This document shows positions 1 through 12,172 of a stretch of DNA of 64,000 nt, one piece after another; position 1 is the first letter of the stretch, and the number at the start of each line of letters is the position of its first letter. Origin of the DNA: Rhodosporidiobolus odoratus (Eukaryota; Basidiomycota; Microbotryomycetes; Sporidiobolales; Sporidiobolaceae); NCBI GenBank assembly GCA_034387635.1, contig JAOANU010000002.1, positions 1,612,001 through 1,676,000 on the forward strand. Direction: 5' to 3'. The translations under genes and the position numbers were made by a program. The notes below the pieces were generated by a model that had not been told where the DNA came from, searched no databases, and saw only the letters and a list, made by a program, of their open reading frames with translations.

Positions 1-3000
1 TCGCTCACGATCACGGGCGATATCCCGTCCACGTTCGAGACCAGCGAGCTTCCCATCCCCCTCACCTTCGTCGATCAGTACAACTCCAGCCTCCAAACCA
101 ACCTAACCCTCTCCATCACTCCCTCAATCTTCGATGCGTCCCTCTTCCCCCAAACCATCAACGTTCAACAAGGGAAACCTTTCTCTCAATCCCTCATCCC
201 GTTTTTCGACGAGTCCACCTCTCCCTCCTCGTCGCGCTCTCGTCGTTCTCGCTTAAAACGCGCCTCCAACCGTCCTGACGCCGCGTTCACGGCATCGATC
301 TCTCCCTCAGAAGCCTCTCAATGGCTTAGCTTCTCGCCGACCGATCTTACCCTCTCCGGAACTGCCCCTTCTAGCATCCCTTCTTACGAAAACGCCACCG
401 TTGAAATCCTCGCGGCCCCCCTCTCTTCTTCTTCCTCCTCCGCGATCAGTCGCGCACAATTCATCTTTGCCGTCGTCTCTTCGGCTACCAATACGACTAC
501 GACGCACCCTCACCATCCGGGTTCACATCAGGGTCTTTCGCACTCTGCTCAACTGGGCCTCGGGCTCGGGTTGGGCCTTGGAGGTGGATGGATCCTTTTG
601 GGGTTGTTGGTGTTCTGCTGTCTGAAGAAGAGGAAGGAACGGAATGCGGGTCAGGGGGAGAAGGAGAGGAAGATGAGGCGGGATACGAGTCAACAGCTTG
701 GGGCTTATTCGCCTAACCCGGCGACGGAGGTGAGTACGCTCGTAGCGTCTCAGGGTGGGTCATCAGGCGGACAGGGTGGGGAGAAGATGGAGAAAGAGGC
801 GACGGGGAGCAGCAGTGGAGGAGGAGGTGGAGGACTCGCTCCCCCGATTCCGGGTTCAGAGGGAATGGCCCTTCCTTTCCACCTGCGTCAACAGAATCAG
901 CAGCACCAACAGTCCAAGCCCCCTGCGAGTAGGTTCGGGATGATGGGCGCGTTGTTCCGCTCTGAATCGGGATGGTCGACCAAGTTGATGGGGAAGGCCA
1001 AGACGCAACAGGGAGCAGGGGGAGCGAGGAAGGAAGACGTTTCTTACCCTCGTCCTGCTCTGCCCGCCGACTCGAGTCTCTTTGGACTTGGGATCGACGG
1101 CGAGGACCAAGGGGATCAACCTCAGAGGGTGGTGATTATCTCTGGCGGCGACGACACCGACGGACGACGAACCACCTACCGTGAGAACTCAGACGGTTCA
1201 AGAGGTGGCGCTCAAACACCTAGCAGCAGCGAAGGCGCAGCAAGCGGTAGTCGACGAGGACCAGCTGTGGGCCGGAACGGTCGCGTCTCGAGTTGGCAAT
1301 CGGGCGGTTCCTCCTCCCTCTTTTACAGTGACCGGTCCGGCTCCGCCGCTTCCCCCGCACCTTCTTCGCCTCACTCTCGCGCTTCTCCAGCTCCGTCTAG
1401 CCGGAATGGTCAGAATCGCCCGCCGAGCATTCCGTATAGGAGGCGAGATTTCCTTCCCCTCCCCATCAGATCTCCCAACGCTTCGCCCAATTCGAGCCCG
1501 GTCCCGAGTCCAACGAGGGATACGTACGATATCACTGAGGCGGAGATGGAGATGGAGGAGCCGTTTTATAGGCATGAGGCGAGTTTGAAGAGGGATGTTA
1601 GTGGAGGAAGCGGGAGTGGAAGTGGGAGTGGGGCGAGTGGGGGGATTAGGATTGTAGGGAGTCATAGTGGCTCGAGTGGTGCAGCGAGTGGACCGTACGA
1701 GGAAGATGGGGTGGGCGAGCTGCCTCACGTTGGGAGTTTCCAGCAATATTCTTCGGTGCGTTTTGGTTTTTCCCCTTCCTCGCCTCTTCGCGCGTAGTTG
1801 GCATGGGACATCTTCATGGCCGCCTTTTCTGACCTCTCGTTCGTCCTTCGCTACAGCCCTCTCATTCTGGCTCTTACCCCTCAACCACCGCCTCCGCTGC
1901 TTCTCTCGCTCCGCGTCTCGTCCCCTTCACCAACAGGCGCCAACCTCCTCCTTTCACTCGTCACATGACTTCACAGTCTTCTCTTCGTGCCCGTGGGCTG
2001 GACCCAGCTGCCGTCGAGGACGCCGAGAACGACTTCTCCGTTGCCGATGAAGGGGACTGGCATTACGAGGAAGGGCCCAGCGGGGTAAGCGCGGTGAGCA
2101 GTAACCGCCGAGCGACCGGCATTCGACCTGGCAGCGGAGTCTACCATGGCGAGGGTGAACGCGAGACGAGCGTGGTGTACTACGGCTCGGATGCCGGGAA
2201 GGATGTCGAGGGCTACTCCATCGGCGAGCTGGATCAGCCGAGGGAGACTTGGCGATCGCCCTCTGGGTTTGCCGACTCGCTCTACTCGTACGATGGCGAG
2301 CCCGGCGAGCTGCTAGGAGAAGAAGGCGGCATGCGGTATGTCGGTAGCGTGGCGAGCACTTCTGCAGGACCTAGTCCTTTCCTCCCCACCGGATCGGCTT
2401 CGCCTCAAGCTCTTCCGCCAACACCAAGAAGCGACGTTTTCTCCCGTCACTCGAACGCGTCTCAGACCACCGCTCCCACGCCCACCTCTGCTGCTTTCTC
2501 TAACGCTCCCTTCCGCACTTCGACCTCCTCCGCCGCTACCCGTCCCTCCTTCCAGCACAAACGACAATCTTCCTACCGTCGATCTCAACAACCCATCACG
2601 GTCCCCATAAACGTCAACGTTCCGTTCCGCTTCACACCCAAACTCGCCTCGCCCCCCTTCGTGGCTCTCAGTTCCTCCCCCGGCCGCGGCGGTCCGCCTC
2701 GAGCGACGTATCACGCCTTTGTCGAGTACCCCGCCGGACCGGAACAGGAAGAAGATGAGCGAGAGTACGAGGAGTTGCCCGATTGGTTACATTTCTCAGG
2801 GGAAGCGATGGAAATGTTCGGGTTGGCCCGGAGGGGGGACGTTGGAGTTTGGACGGTCGCTGTCGTTGAGCGTAAGGCGCTCCGGACGCCCGGGAGCCCG
2901 ACGAGAAGTGGGAATGGGAGATTGAGTCCGGAGAAGGAGAAGGAGGAGTGGGAGGATGGAACCGAGATGGTTGTGGGGAGGTTTGAGTTGGTCGTTGATT

Positions 3001-3065
3001 TTCCGGTGGGGATTGAAGGGGGCGGGTCGGAAGAGAGTGGGGAGTTGAGGGTCGTGACTTACTGA
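1..3065 (+). CDS. Axl2-like cadherin-fold transmembrane protein (5' partial)
   Basis: Two exons are visible, 1-1755 and 1857-3065, joined in phase 0 across a GTGCGT...CTACAG intron. The visible N-terminal part (about residues 1-140) reads like a dystroglycan/cadherin-like (CADG) beta-sandwich repeat, with LTITGDIPSTFETSELPIPL followed by Ser/Thr-rich strands. A Gly/Leu-rich hydrophobic stretch and a single membrane span follow (about residues 188-206, ending FCCLKKRK). A very long Ser/Pro/Gly-rich cytoplasmic tail makes up the rest and contains PRLVPFTNRRQPPPF early in exon 2. This layout is that of the fungal bud-site/septin-associated protein Axl2, a type I plasma-membrane protein used in polarity and axial budding. 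The extracellular N-terminus and signal peptide lie outside the window. The family call rests on architecture and a few motifs. Confidence 0.72.
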
Positions 3066-3401
3066 GTGATGAATCGGGTTTTTTCTTCCTCTCTTTCTCT
3101 CTGGTCTGTTGTGCTGTAGCCTTACTACCCCCCCTTCCCTTCTCTGTACACTACGCGAGTCGTTGTCTCCCTAATTCGCCTTTTTGGGTTATTAGAGTGC
3201 ATCTGCTATTCAACGCATGGACGTTTGACTGTCTTAGACTGGTGGCTGTCGGTGCGAGAGGTTGAGATGAGAAGGTCAAGTTGGACTAGGCGAGCAGTTG
3301 TAATGTAACCATTTGAGCAGTTGTAAGGTGGATTAATTTCGCCCTCGTTGACCTCGCTCTCGTCTCGGTAGGACTGCTCGGTAGACGCTAGACCAGTCAC
3401 C

Positions 3402-4908
3402 ATGGCTGCTACATTCAACGTGGAGTCGCTGCGTCCTGCTATTGTACGTAATCCTGATCTTGGTCTCCTCCCCACTCGTCCCACCTTGAACTCATCCCGC
3501 TCCCACACAGACTTCACTCCTGCAAGGTCAGGACCGCGCTTCAGTCAGTGCAAAGAGGATTAGGAAGGCTCTGGCTGTAAGTAGATCTTCCCAAATTGCG
3601 GTCGAGGTGTGCAGGACGAGTCTCTCCCACTCGCTTCGTTTCCTTACTATCTTTTGCTCTTCAACAGGTGCAGTACCCGACACTCGACATCAAACGCTAT
3701 AAAGAACAGATCGACGAGCTCATCATCGAAATTTACACAGCCAGCGTGCGTTTTCGTCTCCTGCTCTTCTCCGCCTCGAGCCATCTTTCCCAGCTTACCT
3801 CTCACGTCTCCCCCACCCTTACAGGCTCCCCCTCCCGACGAAAAAGCGACATCTGACGACTACGAAGAAGAAGAAGATCAGAAGCCTTCCCTGTCGCCTC
3901 CTTCAAAACCCGTCAAACCCAAACTCCCCTCTTTCAAGAAAACCAAGCAGGCCTCTCCAGACGGCTTCCCCGATACGTCGCCTTCTTATCCGCTCGCCAC
4001 TCGTGGACCTGGGGATACAGATGCAGATTACGCTCGTCGTCTTCAGGAAGCTTACAATAACCCTTCGCGCGAGACTAGGAATGGAGGGGTATCGACGTCC
4101 AAGGTAGCCAAGAGGGGTAAGAAGAGTAAGAAGAGCGCGAGAACGTATGACAGTGACTCTGAGGTGGTGGACTCGGACGATGAGGAAGGAGGAGGAGGAG
4201 GGAAACCGAAGAAGAAGAAGGCCAAGAAAGAAAAGGATCCAACGAAGGACACGGCGGCTTACAGGATAGCTAATTCGAAGGGGTTCAACCAGCTCTGGGT
4301 TGTGAGTCCGGAGATGGCTGCCGTTACTGGCCATCAAGTGTTGAGCAGGCCGGGGTGTACAAAGTTGCTGTGGAGGTACGCTTGTATCCGTCGCGATTTT
4401 TTTCTCCCATTCCCAGACATGTCTGATTCCATCCTTTCCCATTCTACTGCCTCCAGGTATGCCAAGAGGAATGGGTATGCCTACTTCAGTCAGCTAGGCT
4501 GTCTACGCACCGATTGATGTTCTTGTCGTTGTCGATCTCCAGCCTCCAGAATCCGAACAACGGCAACGAGATCATGACCGACGATCTCTTCAAGGGAATT
4601 GTAGGAGACATCAAGACTATCCAGTCCGTGGACTTTGTCCCTACTTTGTCAGGCGGACTAGCTAATCTCTGACTGCGTTCCCTTCCCCTAACTCGTTCCA
4701 CACTCGTGCGCCTGTCCGTCTTGCCCGAGCAGCTCTTTCACCCTCGCCAAGCACATCTCGTACGCTCCGCCTCTCTGGTCCTCGCCTAGCTTTCGTCTCA
4801 GCGATCCTTATGTGTACCCCTTGCAGCAAACACCTCATCGCCAAGTGGAACGAGGACGAACACGGCGACATCGTGCTAGACTACTCCGACTTTGAAGAGA
4901 ACAAGTAG
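3402..4908 (+). CDS. DEK_C + SWIB/MDM2 domain chromatin protein (Uaf30/Tri1-like)
   Basis: Exons run 3402-3443, 3511-3576, 3668-3745, 3825-4375, 4457-4474, 4543-about 4600, about 4732-4757 and a last exon ending in TAG at 4906-4908; the junction after 4600 is uncertain. The first three exons encode a DEK C-terminal-type helical module (RASVSAKRIRKALAVQYPTL followed by IDELIIEIY). An acidic/Lys-rich linker follows, then a SWIB fold (FNQLWVVSPEMAAV, LSRPGCTKLLWRYAKRNG, LQNPNNGNEI, LFKGI, SFTLAKHI). DEK_C plus SWIB is the layout of fungal Uaf30/Tri1 proteins, which act in RNA polymerase I upstream activating factor or chromatin remodelling. A nuclear role is inferred from the family and the Lys-rich linker (residues about 185-195 of the joined protein). 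ATG 3402 is the first in-frame start before the conserved helices. Confidence 0.8.
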
Positions 4909-5365
4909 TCAACTCCGACTCCTTCTTTCCCCTAGCCACCTTGTCGGTTAATCGCTTGTCGACCATGTCCCCCATCCACCATTCTCTCCCGCCCTTCTCT
5001 CCCGCCCTACTCTCTTACACTTGATCGCTTGCTTGCTTGCTCGTTTTCTTCCACTCATACTTGTCGTGCTTGTAGCTATACCCTCCCTCGTAGTCAATTC
5101 TACGTAGCCTCCTTCGAAGAGGAACGTCAAACCAAAACCCCATTCACCCGCTTGAATCTCGATACCCACGTCCCCTCATCCCAAGCCATCCTTCCTTTCC
5201 TCGTACTCGACCTTCTCCCGCCCCTTGACTAGCCCATACCCACTCCGCGTGCAATTCAGCTTGGTAGCACTCGGAACTGCAGATTTTTCCTCAACGCCGA
5301 CGCAACACGCTGGCCGAACCTTGGTGAAAAGTTCGCCTTGCCGTGACTCGAGTGAAGAGCGAGGA

Positions 5366-8300
5366 CTACATACTCAAGCTCCCGAGCCCCTTGCCTAAAC
5401 CCTCGAGATCCTCTTCCACCTCTCCTCTTCGTTCCCGTTCCCGTTCCCGTTCCAGTTCCTGTTCGAGGCCAAGACTGTCGTTTTCGGCTGCAGCTGCTGG
5501 TACGACCTTGGCAACCTTCCATTTCTCGGCCACGAGTTTGAGAATCTCGCATTGAGGTAAGGAGGGGTTCGAGGCGCGTATGATCGGAGATTGGGTCTGC
5601 GTCGACAAAGGGAGTACGAGGACCAAGGATCCGAGAGAAGGATCGGAGGTCAGGTCAGCCCGAATGGAGTCCGAGCGGGAGCGGAGGAGCAGGGGAGGGC
5701 GAAAACTGGGACACTCTAGAAAGAAAGAAAGAAAGCAAGAGATAGAGGGGGAGAATCAGAAAAAGAACGCACGACCATGAACTCCTGCCACTTGCTCTTC
5801 TTCCTTTGTGGCGTTTCCATCCCACCCGCTCCCGCCGACCCTGCATGACTACCACCGCTCGCGGCGGAGGGTCTGACGTTGCCGTCTTTGTCGATGGCTA
5901 CCAGTCTTGAACCGCATGGACAACCATGCGTGGCGGGATTGATCGAGTTGGAATGTCGGCCGAAACTGATGATCGATTCCCACCAGACTGAGCGTGAGTT
6001 GGATGCAATTGCCGCAGAGGCAGGCGTAGGTGTAAAGAAGCGGGCGACGGGGGGGGGGGGGGGGGGGAAGAAGACGAAAAGACAAGTAAGAAGAAGACGT
6101 ACATTTTCCCACAAACCCCACTCAAGCACTTCCATCGATACTTGTACACAATCTCGTACGAATGTGTCGTCGTGATGGAGATATCCGGTCGTACTTTCAT
6201 GATCCTTGCTGCCCTGAAAAAGAGTGTTTCCACACGCCCGTTCACCAAGTCTCAAAGTGTCAGCGTACGCCATTAAAAGGGGAAACAGAGCGAGACGGAT
6301 TGAGAGCAGCGCAGAACACACCATAGTTTGAACGCCCTCCCGTGAGGGGGTTTCATCTCGCCCTCGATAGCCCATGCGGCGAGATGACACAACTCGTGTG
6401 AGAGGGTATGTTTGAGTTTCTCCTCGGTATCCGTCACCTTGGTTGCGAGTTCGATCGAGGCAAGGTGTCGGGTCGTGGTGAGCGATTTGGACGGAGAGTG
6501 ATGCTTGATCCTGCGAAGCGAGTCGAATCGAGTGGAGTCGGGTCAGAAAAGATTAGGTTGCATGGCTTGAGGTCAACGAAAGGGAGGCAGGAAGGAAGGA
6601 AGGACAGAAGGATACCAATCGAGGACTTACGTTTTCCAACTAGCTCTTCCAGCCGTATTCCTCAACCTCTTATTCCAGACTACTTCAATCCCATCCGGTA
6701 ACCCTGTCCCCCCACCAACCCCTTCGATCACTCTGGTCCCCTCCCACGTCTTCCGAAATACGGTTCGGTCCAGTTCTCGGATTAGGGCGAGGGGAAGGGA
6801 GGATCGGGTGGAGGGGGTGAGGAGGGAGGACGGGTTGGGGGCAGTACGAGAGGTGGTGGTAGAATTTTTCGTTGGTGGGGCAGGACGAGGTCGGGTCCGA
6901 GGAGTGGTGGATTTGGTGGAGGGAGTTGGAGGGAATAGCTTTGTGTAAGGCGGAACGAGCTACGTAGCCCCAAAAGGCGGTCAGCGATTAGACTTGACAT
7001 CAGTTCAAGTCAGAATGAATGATAACGTACGGGAGAGCGCACCCGTTCACCCTGTTTACTCTCTGCTTCGCTTGAACTGCTACTCGCAGTCAAATCAATC
7101 TCTTCTCCCAGTCCGCTCTTCCCTCCACCATGTCCACCTCTCTTCGGTTTGGCAGTCCGTGCGCCCTTACCAGCGAGCGAGGGCGTGCTGCCTGCTGGTG
7201 GAGTAATGCTAGGTGACGAAGGATTGGAAGGAAATACCGAGGGTCGGCTGGTGGAGAAAAGGGAGATCTTGACTGGGCGTTTCTTCGGCGTGGGGTCGCT
7301 GCACCGCAAAGCAGTGGAGCATAGTCAGTGTACTGCCTGAGAGATGAGGGAGGGGATGGGCATGAGCGAGAGATATTGACGTACTAGACGAAGACCCCAT
7401 CTTGGGTTCGTACCACATCATCCGGGAAAGGCCTTTCCTCCTTCTTGTCCGGAGCCCTTTCTTCGTCTTCTTCGTCCGTGCAAGCAGCCAGAACCTCTTC
7501 CTCTTCTTCCACCATGATTGCCTTTCCCTTTCCCTTGCCCTTGTCCTTGCCCTGATTCCTTCGAGTAGCCGGCATGTCGTCTTCGCTGGTCGACGAAGAC
7601 GCGGAGGAAGAAGAGAGGACAGAGATAGTGATCCGTCTCTTCTCCCTCCGAGTCTTTGCGTTGTGAAGAGGACCGGCGAGACGGGTCGGAGAGGGTGGGG
7701 ACGAATTGGACGGGATGGGCGCGTAGAATGAGGTTGAAACGAGGGGGGCGGCGGGTTGGGGCTTGGGCTTGGGCTTGGACTCGGGAGGCAAGAGCGAGCT
7801 GTATACCGAGCAGGGTATAGTCAGCGTTGTTCAGTGACCATGTATATTGAGCAAACATCGGTTTTGCGCAATAAGCATTAAGGAGGACGCGGCGTACCCG
7901 GTGTCTCTCACGCTCAGCTTGTTCATACCCTCCGTGAGGCGACTGTCTACCTTCCGACTTCCATCCAGTTTTCTGGCCGAGGAAGAGAAGGTGGGCAATG
8001 CCCACTTGTCGTTCAGTCCTTCATCATCGTCGTCGGAAGACGACAAGGAGAGGTCAGAGGTCAAAGTGCTGGACCGCGGTTTCAGGGGTTCCTTCTTGCT
8101 GACTCGACGCGTCGACGGGGTCGGTTCCGGTCTCGGTCTCGGTGTGGAGGCAAAGACGGCCTTGCCTTTATTTCCTTCCCCTTCCTTCTCCCTCACTCTC
8201 TCCTCTTCTGAATCGCTGATCACTGTCCCGCTATCGCTCGGTCTTGCACCTTGCCTGCCTTTTCCTCCGCCATTTTCTTGTGGCTGCAGAAAGATTTGAG

Positions 8301-8754
8301 CGGACGAGGTGGAAGCGGCGGCAGGAGCCGGAGATGAAGGAGGAAAAAGAATGGCGGCGAGGCCGGCGTGTTCTGCTGCTTCAGTGGCGTGAACGGGTGG
8401 GTAAATCGGAGGCGGGGAGTTCATTGAGGATAGATTGGAGGCTGGGAGAGACTGAAAGTCGGGGATCAAGGCGTCTCGTTCGGTATTGAGGTTGACCTTG
8501 TCCCGCTCGACTCGGCGAGGACTTCTCCTCCGCTCCAGTCCACCTGCTCGCACCGAGGCTCCACCGCTTTGCGGTTGCTCTACGTCTAGTTGGTCTGAGC
8601 CTTTCACTGCCCCCCCTTGCTGCCGTGATGGCCCAGGCTGTCTCTGAGTTGAATGAGTCGGTTGAGGTCGAGTAGGTTTCTTGGTTCGAGGGGTAGCAAG
8701 TCGAGCGAACAAGGCAGAAGGTGCTATGAGGTTGTCGTCAGAGTCGCTAGACAT
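5366..8754 (-). CDS. SprT-like zinc metalloprotease, GCNA/ACRC type
   Basis: This is a multi-exon gene read right to left. The N-terminal half is long, acidic and Ser-rich (MSSDSDDNLIAPSALFARL and later Asp/Glu/Ser blocks), probably disordered. The C-terminal half is a SprT domain: ELDRTVFRKTWEG, LPDGIEVVWNKRLRNTAGRA, then the catalytic zinc motif HELCHLAAW at about 6350-6377. A zinc-ribbon follows with four Cys (WKCLSGVCGKM, FGRHSNSINPATHGCPCGSR) and a conserved tail (KWQEFM, EILKLVAEKWK). Exons 5366-5596, 5776-5965, 6103-6213, 6322-6510 and 6631-about 6962 cover the domain. The family includes SPRTN and GCNA, which cut DNA-protein crosslinks; an acidic disordered N-terminus with C-terminal SprT matches GCNA. 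The start is the ATG at 8752-8754; an in-frame GTG two codons upstream was not used because this is a eukaryotic gene. The gene diverges from the 9041 gene. Confidence 0.87.
6049..6067. repeat. G19 homopolymer (C19 on the coding strand) in a SprT gene intron
   Basis: There are nineteen consecutive G on the plus strand. The run lies in the intron 5966-6102 of the minus-strand SprT gene, where it reads as a C19 run after the GTACGT donor. It may add to the polypyrimidine content of the intron, and it is a likely length-variable or assembly-sensitive site. Confidence 0.95.
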
Positions 8755-9040
8755 GGCCACGACGATCGAGGTGCGTGTGGGAGACTTTGCCAGGAGGGCG
8801 GATGCAAGGCGGATGGGATATAGTCAAGCAAAGTGTGGCGTTGAAACGACAGGGGGGCAGGGGGCTTCTCTCCGGAACTCGGAACTCGGAACTGGGTCGG
8901 ACCGCGGCCCGACAGGAGCGCGCGCTCGTGGTCCGGGCGATTCCGCTTCTCCTGCTTCGCTCTCCTCCCGTATGCTGCCGTTCGTTACACTCACCACCTG
9001 ATCGCTCGACACCACTTCGCGACTCTTGTCGATCCTCCAC

Positions 9041-9553
9041 ATGATGGCCACCTACTTCTCTTCTTGCTCCTCCTCCTCACGAACAAACGAGACCAACGAC
9101 CTAAACAATCTCACCACCCTCTCCCCAACTCTCCACCGCCTCCTAACCCGCGGTCGACTCGCCCCCTCCCGTGCCACCCAACTCGTCGAAATCGCTCGTG
9201 GAAGAAAAGCTCCGAAAGAACCTGAACCTTGGGAATGTTGTGGGAGTAGTTGTAGGCCGTGTGTTAGGGAGGAGTGGAGGATTGAGAGGAGGGTTTGGGG
9301 AGAGTGTCATCCGGATGGGGAGGAAGGGGGGGAGGACGAGGAAGAAGAGGAGGAAGCAATCGGGAATGAGGAGCAAGGGAAAGAAAGTGAAGTCGTGGAT
9401 GGGGAGAAGGATATGGGTTCACCGGACATTGAGATTGGCTTGGAGGAGATGGGGCTAGATGACCAGAAGCAAGCTGGGAATGGTACAACAGTCCCAGGCG
9501 AAGCGAAGGAGGAGTACAAAGCTAAGCGAGAAACAGAACACCACACAAGGTGA
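9041..9553 (+). CDS. Small oxidoreductase-like domain protein
   Basis: A single uninterrupted frame of about 170 codons. Residues about 55-90 hold EPEPWECCGSSCRPCVREEW, the Cys-rich signature of the fungal Oxidored-like N-terminal family (PF09791), with the CC...C..C spacing expected for metal or redox use. The rest is a Ser/Thr-rich leader and a very acidic C-terminal tail (runs of Glu). ATG 9041 is the first true ATG; the next codon but one is also compatible. The family's biochemical role is not well defined, and small mitochondrial proteins belong to it; no localisation can be proved here. The gene is transcribed away from the SprT gene with about 290 bp between starts, and is convergent with the 10001-10726 gene. 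Confidence 0.68.
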   Translation: MMATYFSSCSSSSRTNETNDLNNLTTLSPTLHRLLTRGRLAPSRATQLVEIARGRKAPKEPEPWECCGSSCRPCVREEWRIERRVWGECHPDGEEGGEDEEEEEEAIGNEEQGKESEVVDGEKDMGSPDIEIGLEEMGLDDQKQAGNGTTVPGEAKEEYKAKRETEHHTR

Positions 9554-10000
9554 GAACCAGGTGCGTTTGCAATTGCCGCCAGCTCGCCCGGCCGTAGACT
9601 CACCATGTTACCAACGTCTCCAGCTCGTCCTTCCGGCGTGCAGTCAGCCCGACATGCTTCAGGCCACGACCAAGGGCCCAAGCTCTCCCGTCTTTCTCCG
9701 TCTGACCTGCCAGGGCTCCTACTGTTCTCCTGTGACAAGGCTACCCGCCCGTCTCCGCCCTCCAGCAACACGACGTCCTTCCTCTTCCTCACTCGGGTAG
9801 AGCTGCAGACGTGGAGGGGTTTGAGACGGCTCGAAGGGCGTGCGGCGGCAGCAAGGATCCCTGCTTCCCAGGTGAAAGTAGACGATATGGGTGTGGCCCG
9901 TTCGAGCTGCGCCGTAACTGGCGTACATCAGTACGACAGCACTGCACCAGGACGAGCCTTCGTGGACAGAATCCTCCCTCCCTCGCTTTGTCCTTTCCAC

Positions 10001-10726
10001 CTATTCCACGAACAAGCTCAAAACCCTCCACTTTGCCTCGGCCCCTTTCTCCCAAGCCTGCAACCCCGCACTCGCCCACTCGACCATGATCTTGACTTTC
10101 CTCTTCTCTTCATCTTCTTTCCCGTCTTGCCCACCCCGACTTTCCACTTCGACCTCGACCTCCATCTCCCATTCCGTCCAGATTCCCACGCCCGGCGTCG
10201 CATTACTCCCCCCTCCCTTGCGTTGGGGTTCTCCGAGTAACTCGACGAGTTGTTTGCCGGTCGTCTCGGGTCTTAGGTCGACTAGAGCTGAGGAGGAGGA
10301 GGAGGAGGAAGGGGAAGGAAGGAGGATGGGAAACCCGGGAAAAGCCGAGTATCGAGGTTCTTTTGGCTGTCTTTTCTCTCGTCCATCTTGTGTGTTGGTG
10401 CTAGGGAGGGGAGCGGCTGTGTGGTTGTAGATGTCTAGTCCGGTGAGAAGTAGTTGACCTTGGGTAGAGGCGGAGAGGACGTCGGTTGGAGAGGTGGAAT
10501 AGGTGGGTTTGAAAGGTGGTACTGGGTTGTAGGAGAGGGAAAGGCCGAGGGCTAGGTAGGAGAAGTAGATTATGTCGGGATAGGACTTGATTTCGGGTTC
10601 GGGGAGGGACGGAGTGAGCGAGGTGAGGAAGTTGCGAATGGAGGGGGAGGAAGAGGGGAGGGAAAGGAGCGGGTGAAGGGCGGTGCCGGTAGCTTGCTGG
10701 GGTGTATTTCCAGTCTCTTGTGCCAT
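10001..10726 (-). CDS. Conserved fungal protein of unknown function
   Basis: One open frame of 241 codons from ATG (10724-10726) to TAG. Visible blocks are IIYFSYLALGLSLSYNPV, LLLTGLDIYNH, FPGFPILLP, TGKQLVELLGEPQRKGGG, GIWTEW and a closing Trp-rich segment (AKWRVLSLF). The GEP.RKGGG...GIW.EW pattern is one I associate with an uncharacterised family found across fungi; no enzymatic motif is recognised. A splice donor-like GTGGAA sits just before the stop, so a further 3' exon is possible but not supported by anything downstream. The gene is convergent with the Oxidored-like gene. Confidence 0.6.
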   Translation of the reverse strand: MAQETGNTPQQATGTALHPLLSLPSSSPSIRNFLTSLTPSLPEPEIKSYPDIIYFSYLALGLSLSYNPVPPFKPTYSTSPTDVLSASTQGQLLLTGLDIYNHTAAPLPSTNTQDGREKRQPKEPRYSAFPGFPILLPSPSSSSSSSALVDLRPETTGKQLVELLGEPQRKGGGSNATPGVGIWTEWEMEVEVEVESRGGQDGKEDEEKRKVKIMVEWASAGLQAWEKGAEAKWRVLSLFVE

Positions 10727-10849
10727 GACTGACTCTGTCAGGGCTGATCAAGTGTAAGGGGGAGAAGCTGAAGTGATTTCCTGTCATCGCCTTTTTCTAA
10801 TCTGGTTTCCCACGTTGACGACTGCTGGTACAAGACAACCAGCTAGTCA

Positions 10850-11953
10850 ATGCCTCTCTTCAACACTAGCAATCCATGGCGCACTTCTTCTTCCTCGAGC
10901 TCATCCCGTCAACCCAAACGTCCTCCTCCCCCTCGTCAACCTCCCTCCGCATCTCCAAAACACCCCCGAGCAGATCCACCTCCACCTCCTCCGCCTTCCG
11001 AACCACTAGACCAACGCACAGCCAGCCTGACCCAGCTCGACTCCTTACTTGTTAAGCTTACTTCCCTCATCTCCTCTTTCCATCCTCCTCCTCTCTCCGC
11101 CCTCGAATTCGCCCCAATAGCCTCACTTCAAAACCCTAAACTCGCTTTCAGTCCTCCGAATGCACCTGTACATGCTTATGAGGAGGAATTGACTAGGTTG
11201 ATGACGGAACTGGATGGGGTCGACAGTGGGGGAGATGAGCAAGTTAGGGGCAAGAGGAAGCAGTTGGTGGTTGAGGTTCAGGAGGAATTGACGAGGGTTG
11301 AGGAGGAGGTTAGGAAGGAGGGTTGGAGGCTACAGCGAGAAGATGAGGGGGGTAAAGTGCAAGGTAAGTTTTTCGTTCTTCTCCAGATTCCGTTTTACCC
11401 CATTACGACCAGTCGTCCCGCGAGTACGCGAGGAAAGACTGTGTACAGATGACTGAATCAAGCTCGCGCAGCTCCCTCAGTCGCCGCCGCTTCAGCTCAC
11501 CCCGCCCCTCCTCGTCCCATCCCACCCGTTTCTTCCTCTTCCTCCTCCTCTACGACTGCACCTCTACCCGGCCACTTCAGTCACCCTTCTATGGTTCACT
11601 CGTCGCCGCGATACGCCCCACCTTCCGCTCCCTCTTACGCCAACTCTACCTGTCGATCAGACGAACACGACGGCTGGTCTCGCTCCTCTCGGCAAGGTCA
11701 CGCGGGAGCCAGTTCCCGTCTCCCACCCCCACCTCCACCGTCAAGCACTATCAGAAGAGAGGGGTGGATAGACCCGCCGTCGCCAAGACGGGATCCCTGG
11801 CCCTCATCAACTTCCTCGGCGGAGAGAACGCAGCGACGTAGAGGGGAAGAGGGACCGAGGTATGGAGATAGGATATCGGAGGGGTATGCAGCTAGACATG
11901 GGCATGGGTCCTATGGGTATGGAGCTAGGACGAGGGATGTTGGGAGGGAATAG
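10850..11953 (+). CDS. BAG-domain protein (Hsp70 nucleotide-exchange co-chaperone)
   Basis: Two exons, 10850-11363 and 11472-11953, join after one base of a codon (intron GTAAGT...GCGCAG). Residues about 60-165 are a helical region whose last helices read YEEELTRLMTELDGVD then EQVRGKRKQLVVEVQEEL. This matches the BAG consensus of helix 2 (L..LL..LD.I), a short acidic turn, and helix 3 (R..RK.LV..VQ..L), with the Arg/Lys positions that contact the Hsp70 ATPase domain. The N-terminus is Pro-rich and the C-terminus is a Ser/Pro then Gly/Arg/Tyr-rich low-complexity tail. BAG proteins release ADP from Hsp70; the N-terminus lacks any ubiquitin-like domain. Family assignment is by pattern only. Confidence 0.6.
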
Positions 11954-12128
11954 AGGGGAAGAGTTGGTTGGTAGACTAGCCTTACAACGCGACGGAACAC
12001 ACTGTATAGCGGCGTAGAGATGGGTACTCTCCTTTCCTTTGGGAGGATTGAAAGATGTATAGCACCGTGTCCTCGCCAAGTCTCCAGCTTTTCAGGAACT
12101 GACCAGCTTTTTTCACTTACTTACTCCT

Positions 12129-12172
<44 letters not shown>
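12129..12172. repeat. (CCG)n microsatellite
   Basis: About 44 bases of uninterrupted CCG triplets (nearly 15 units) in the gap between the BAG gene and the His-rich gene. No long open frame uses it; it probably lies in a promoter or untranslated region. Confidence 0.95.

Noticed and set aside
1198..1884. 228-codon minus-strand frame
   Set aside because: Mirror of the Axl2-like cytoplasmic tail; no independent support.
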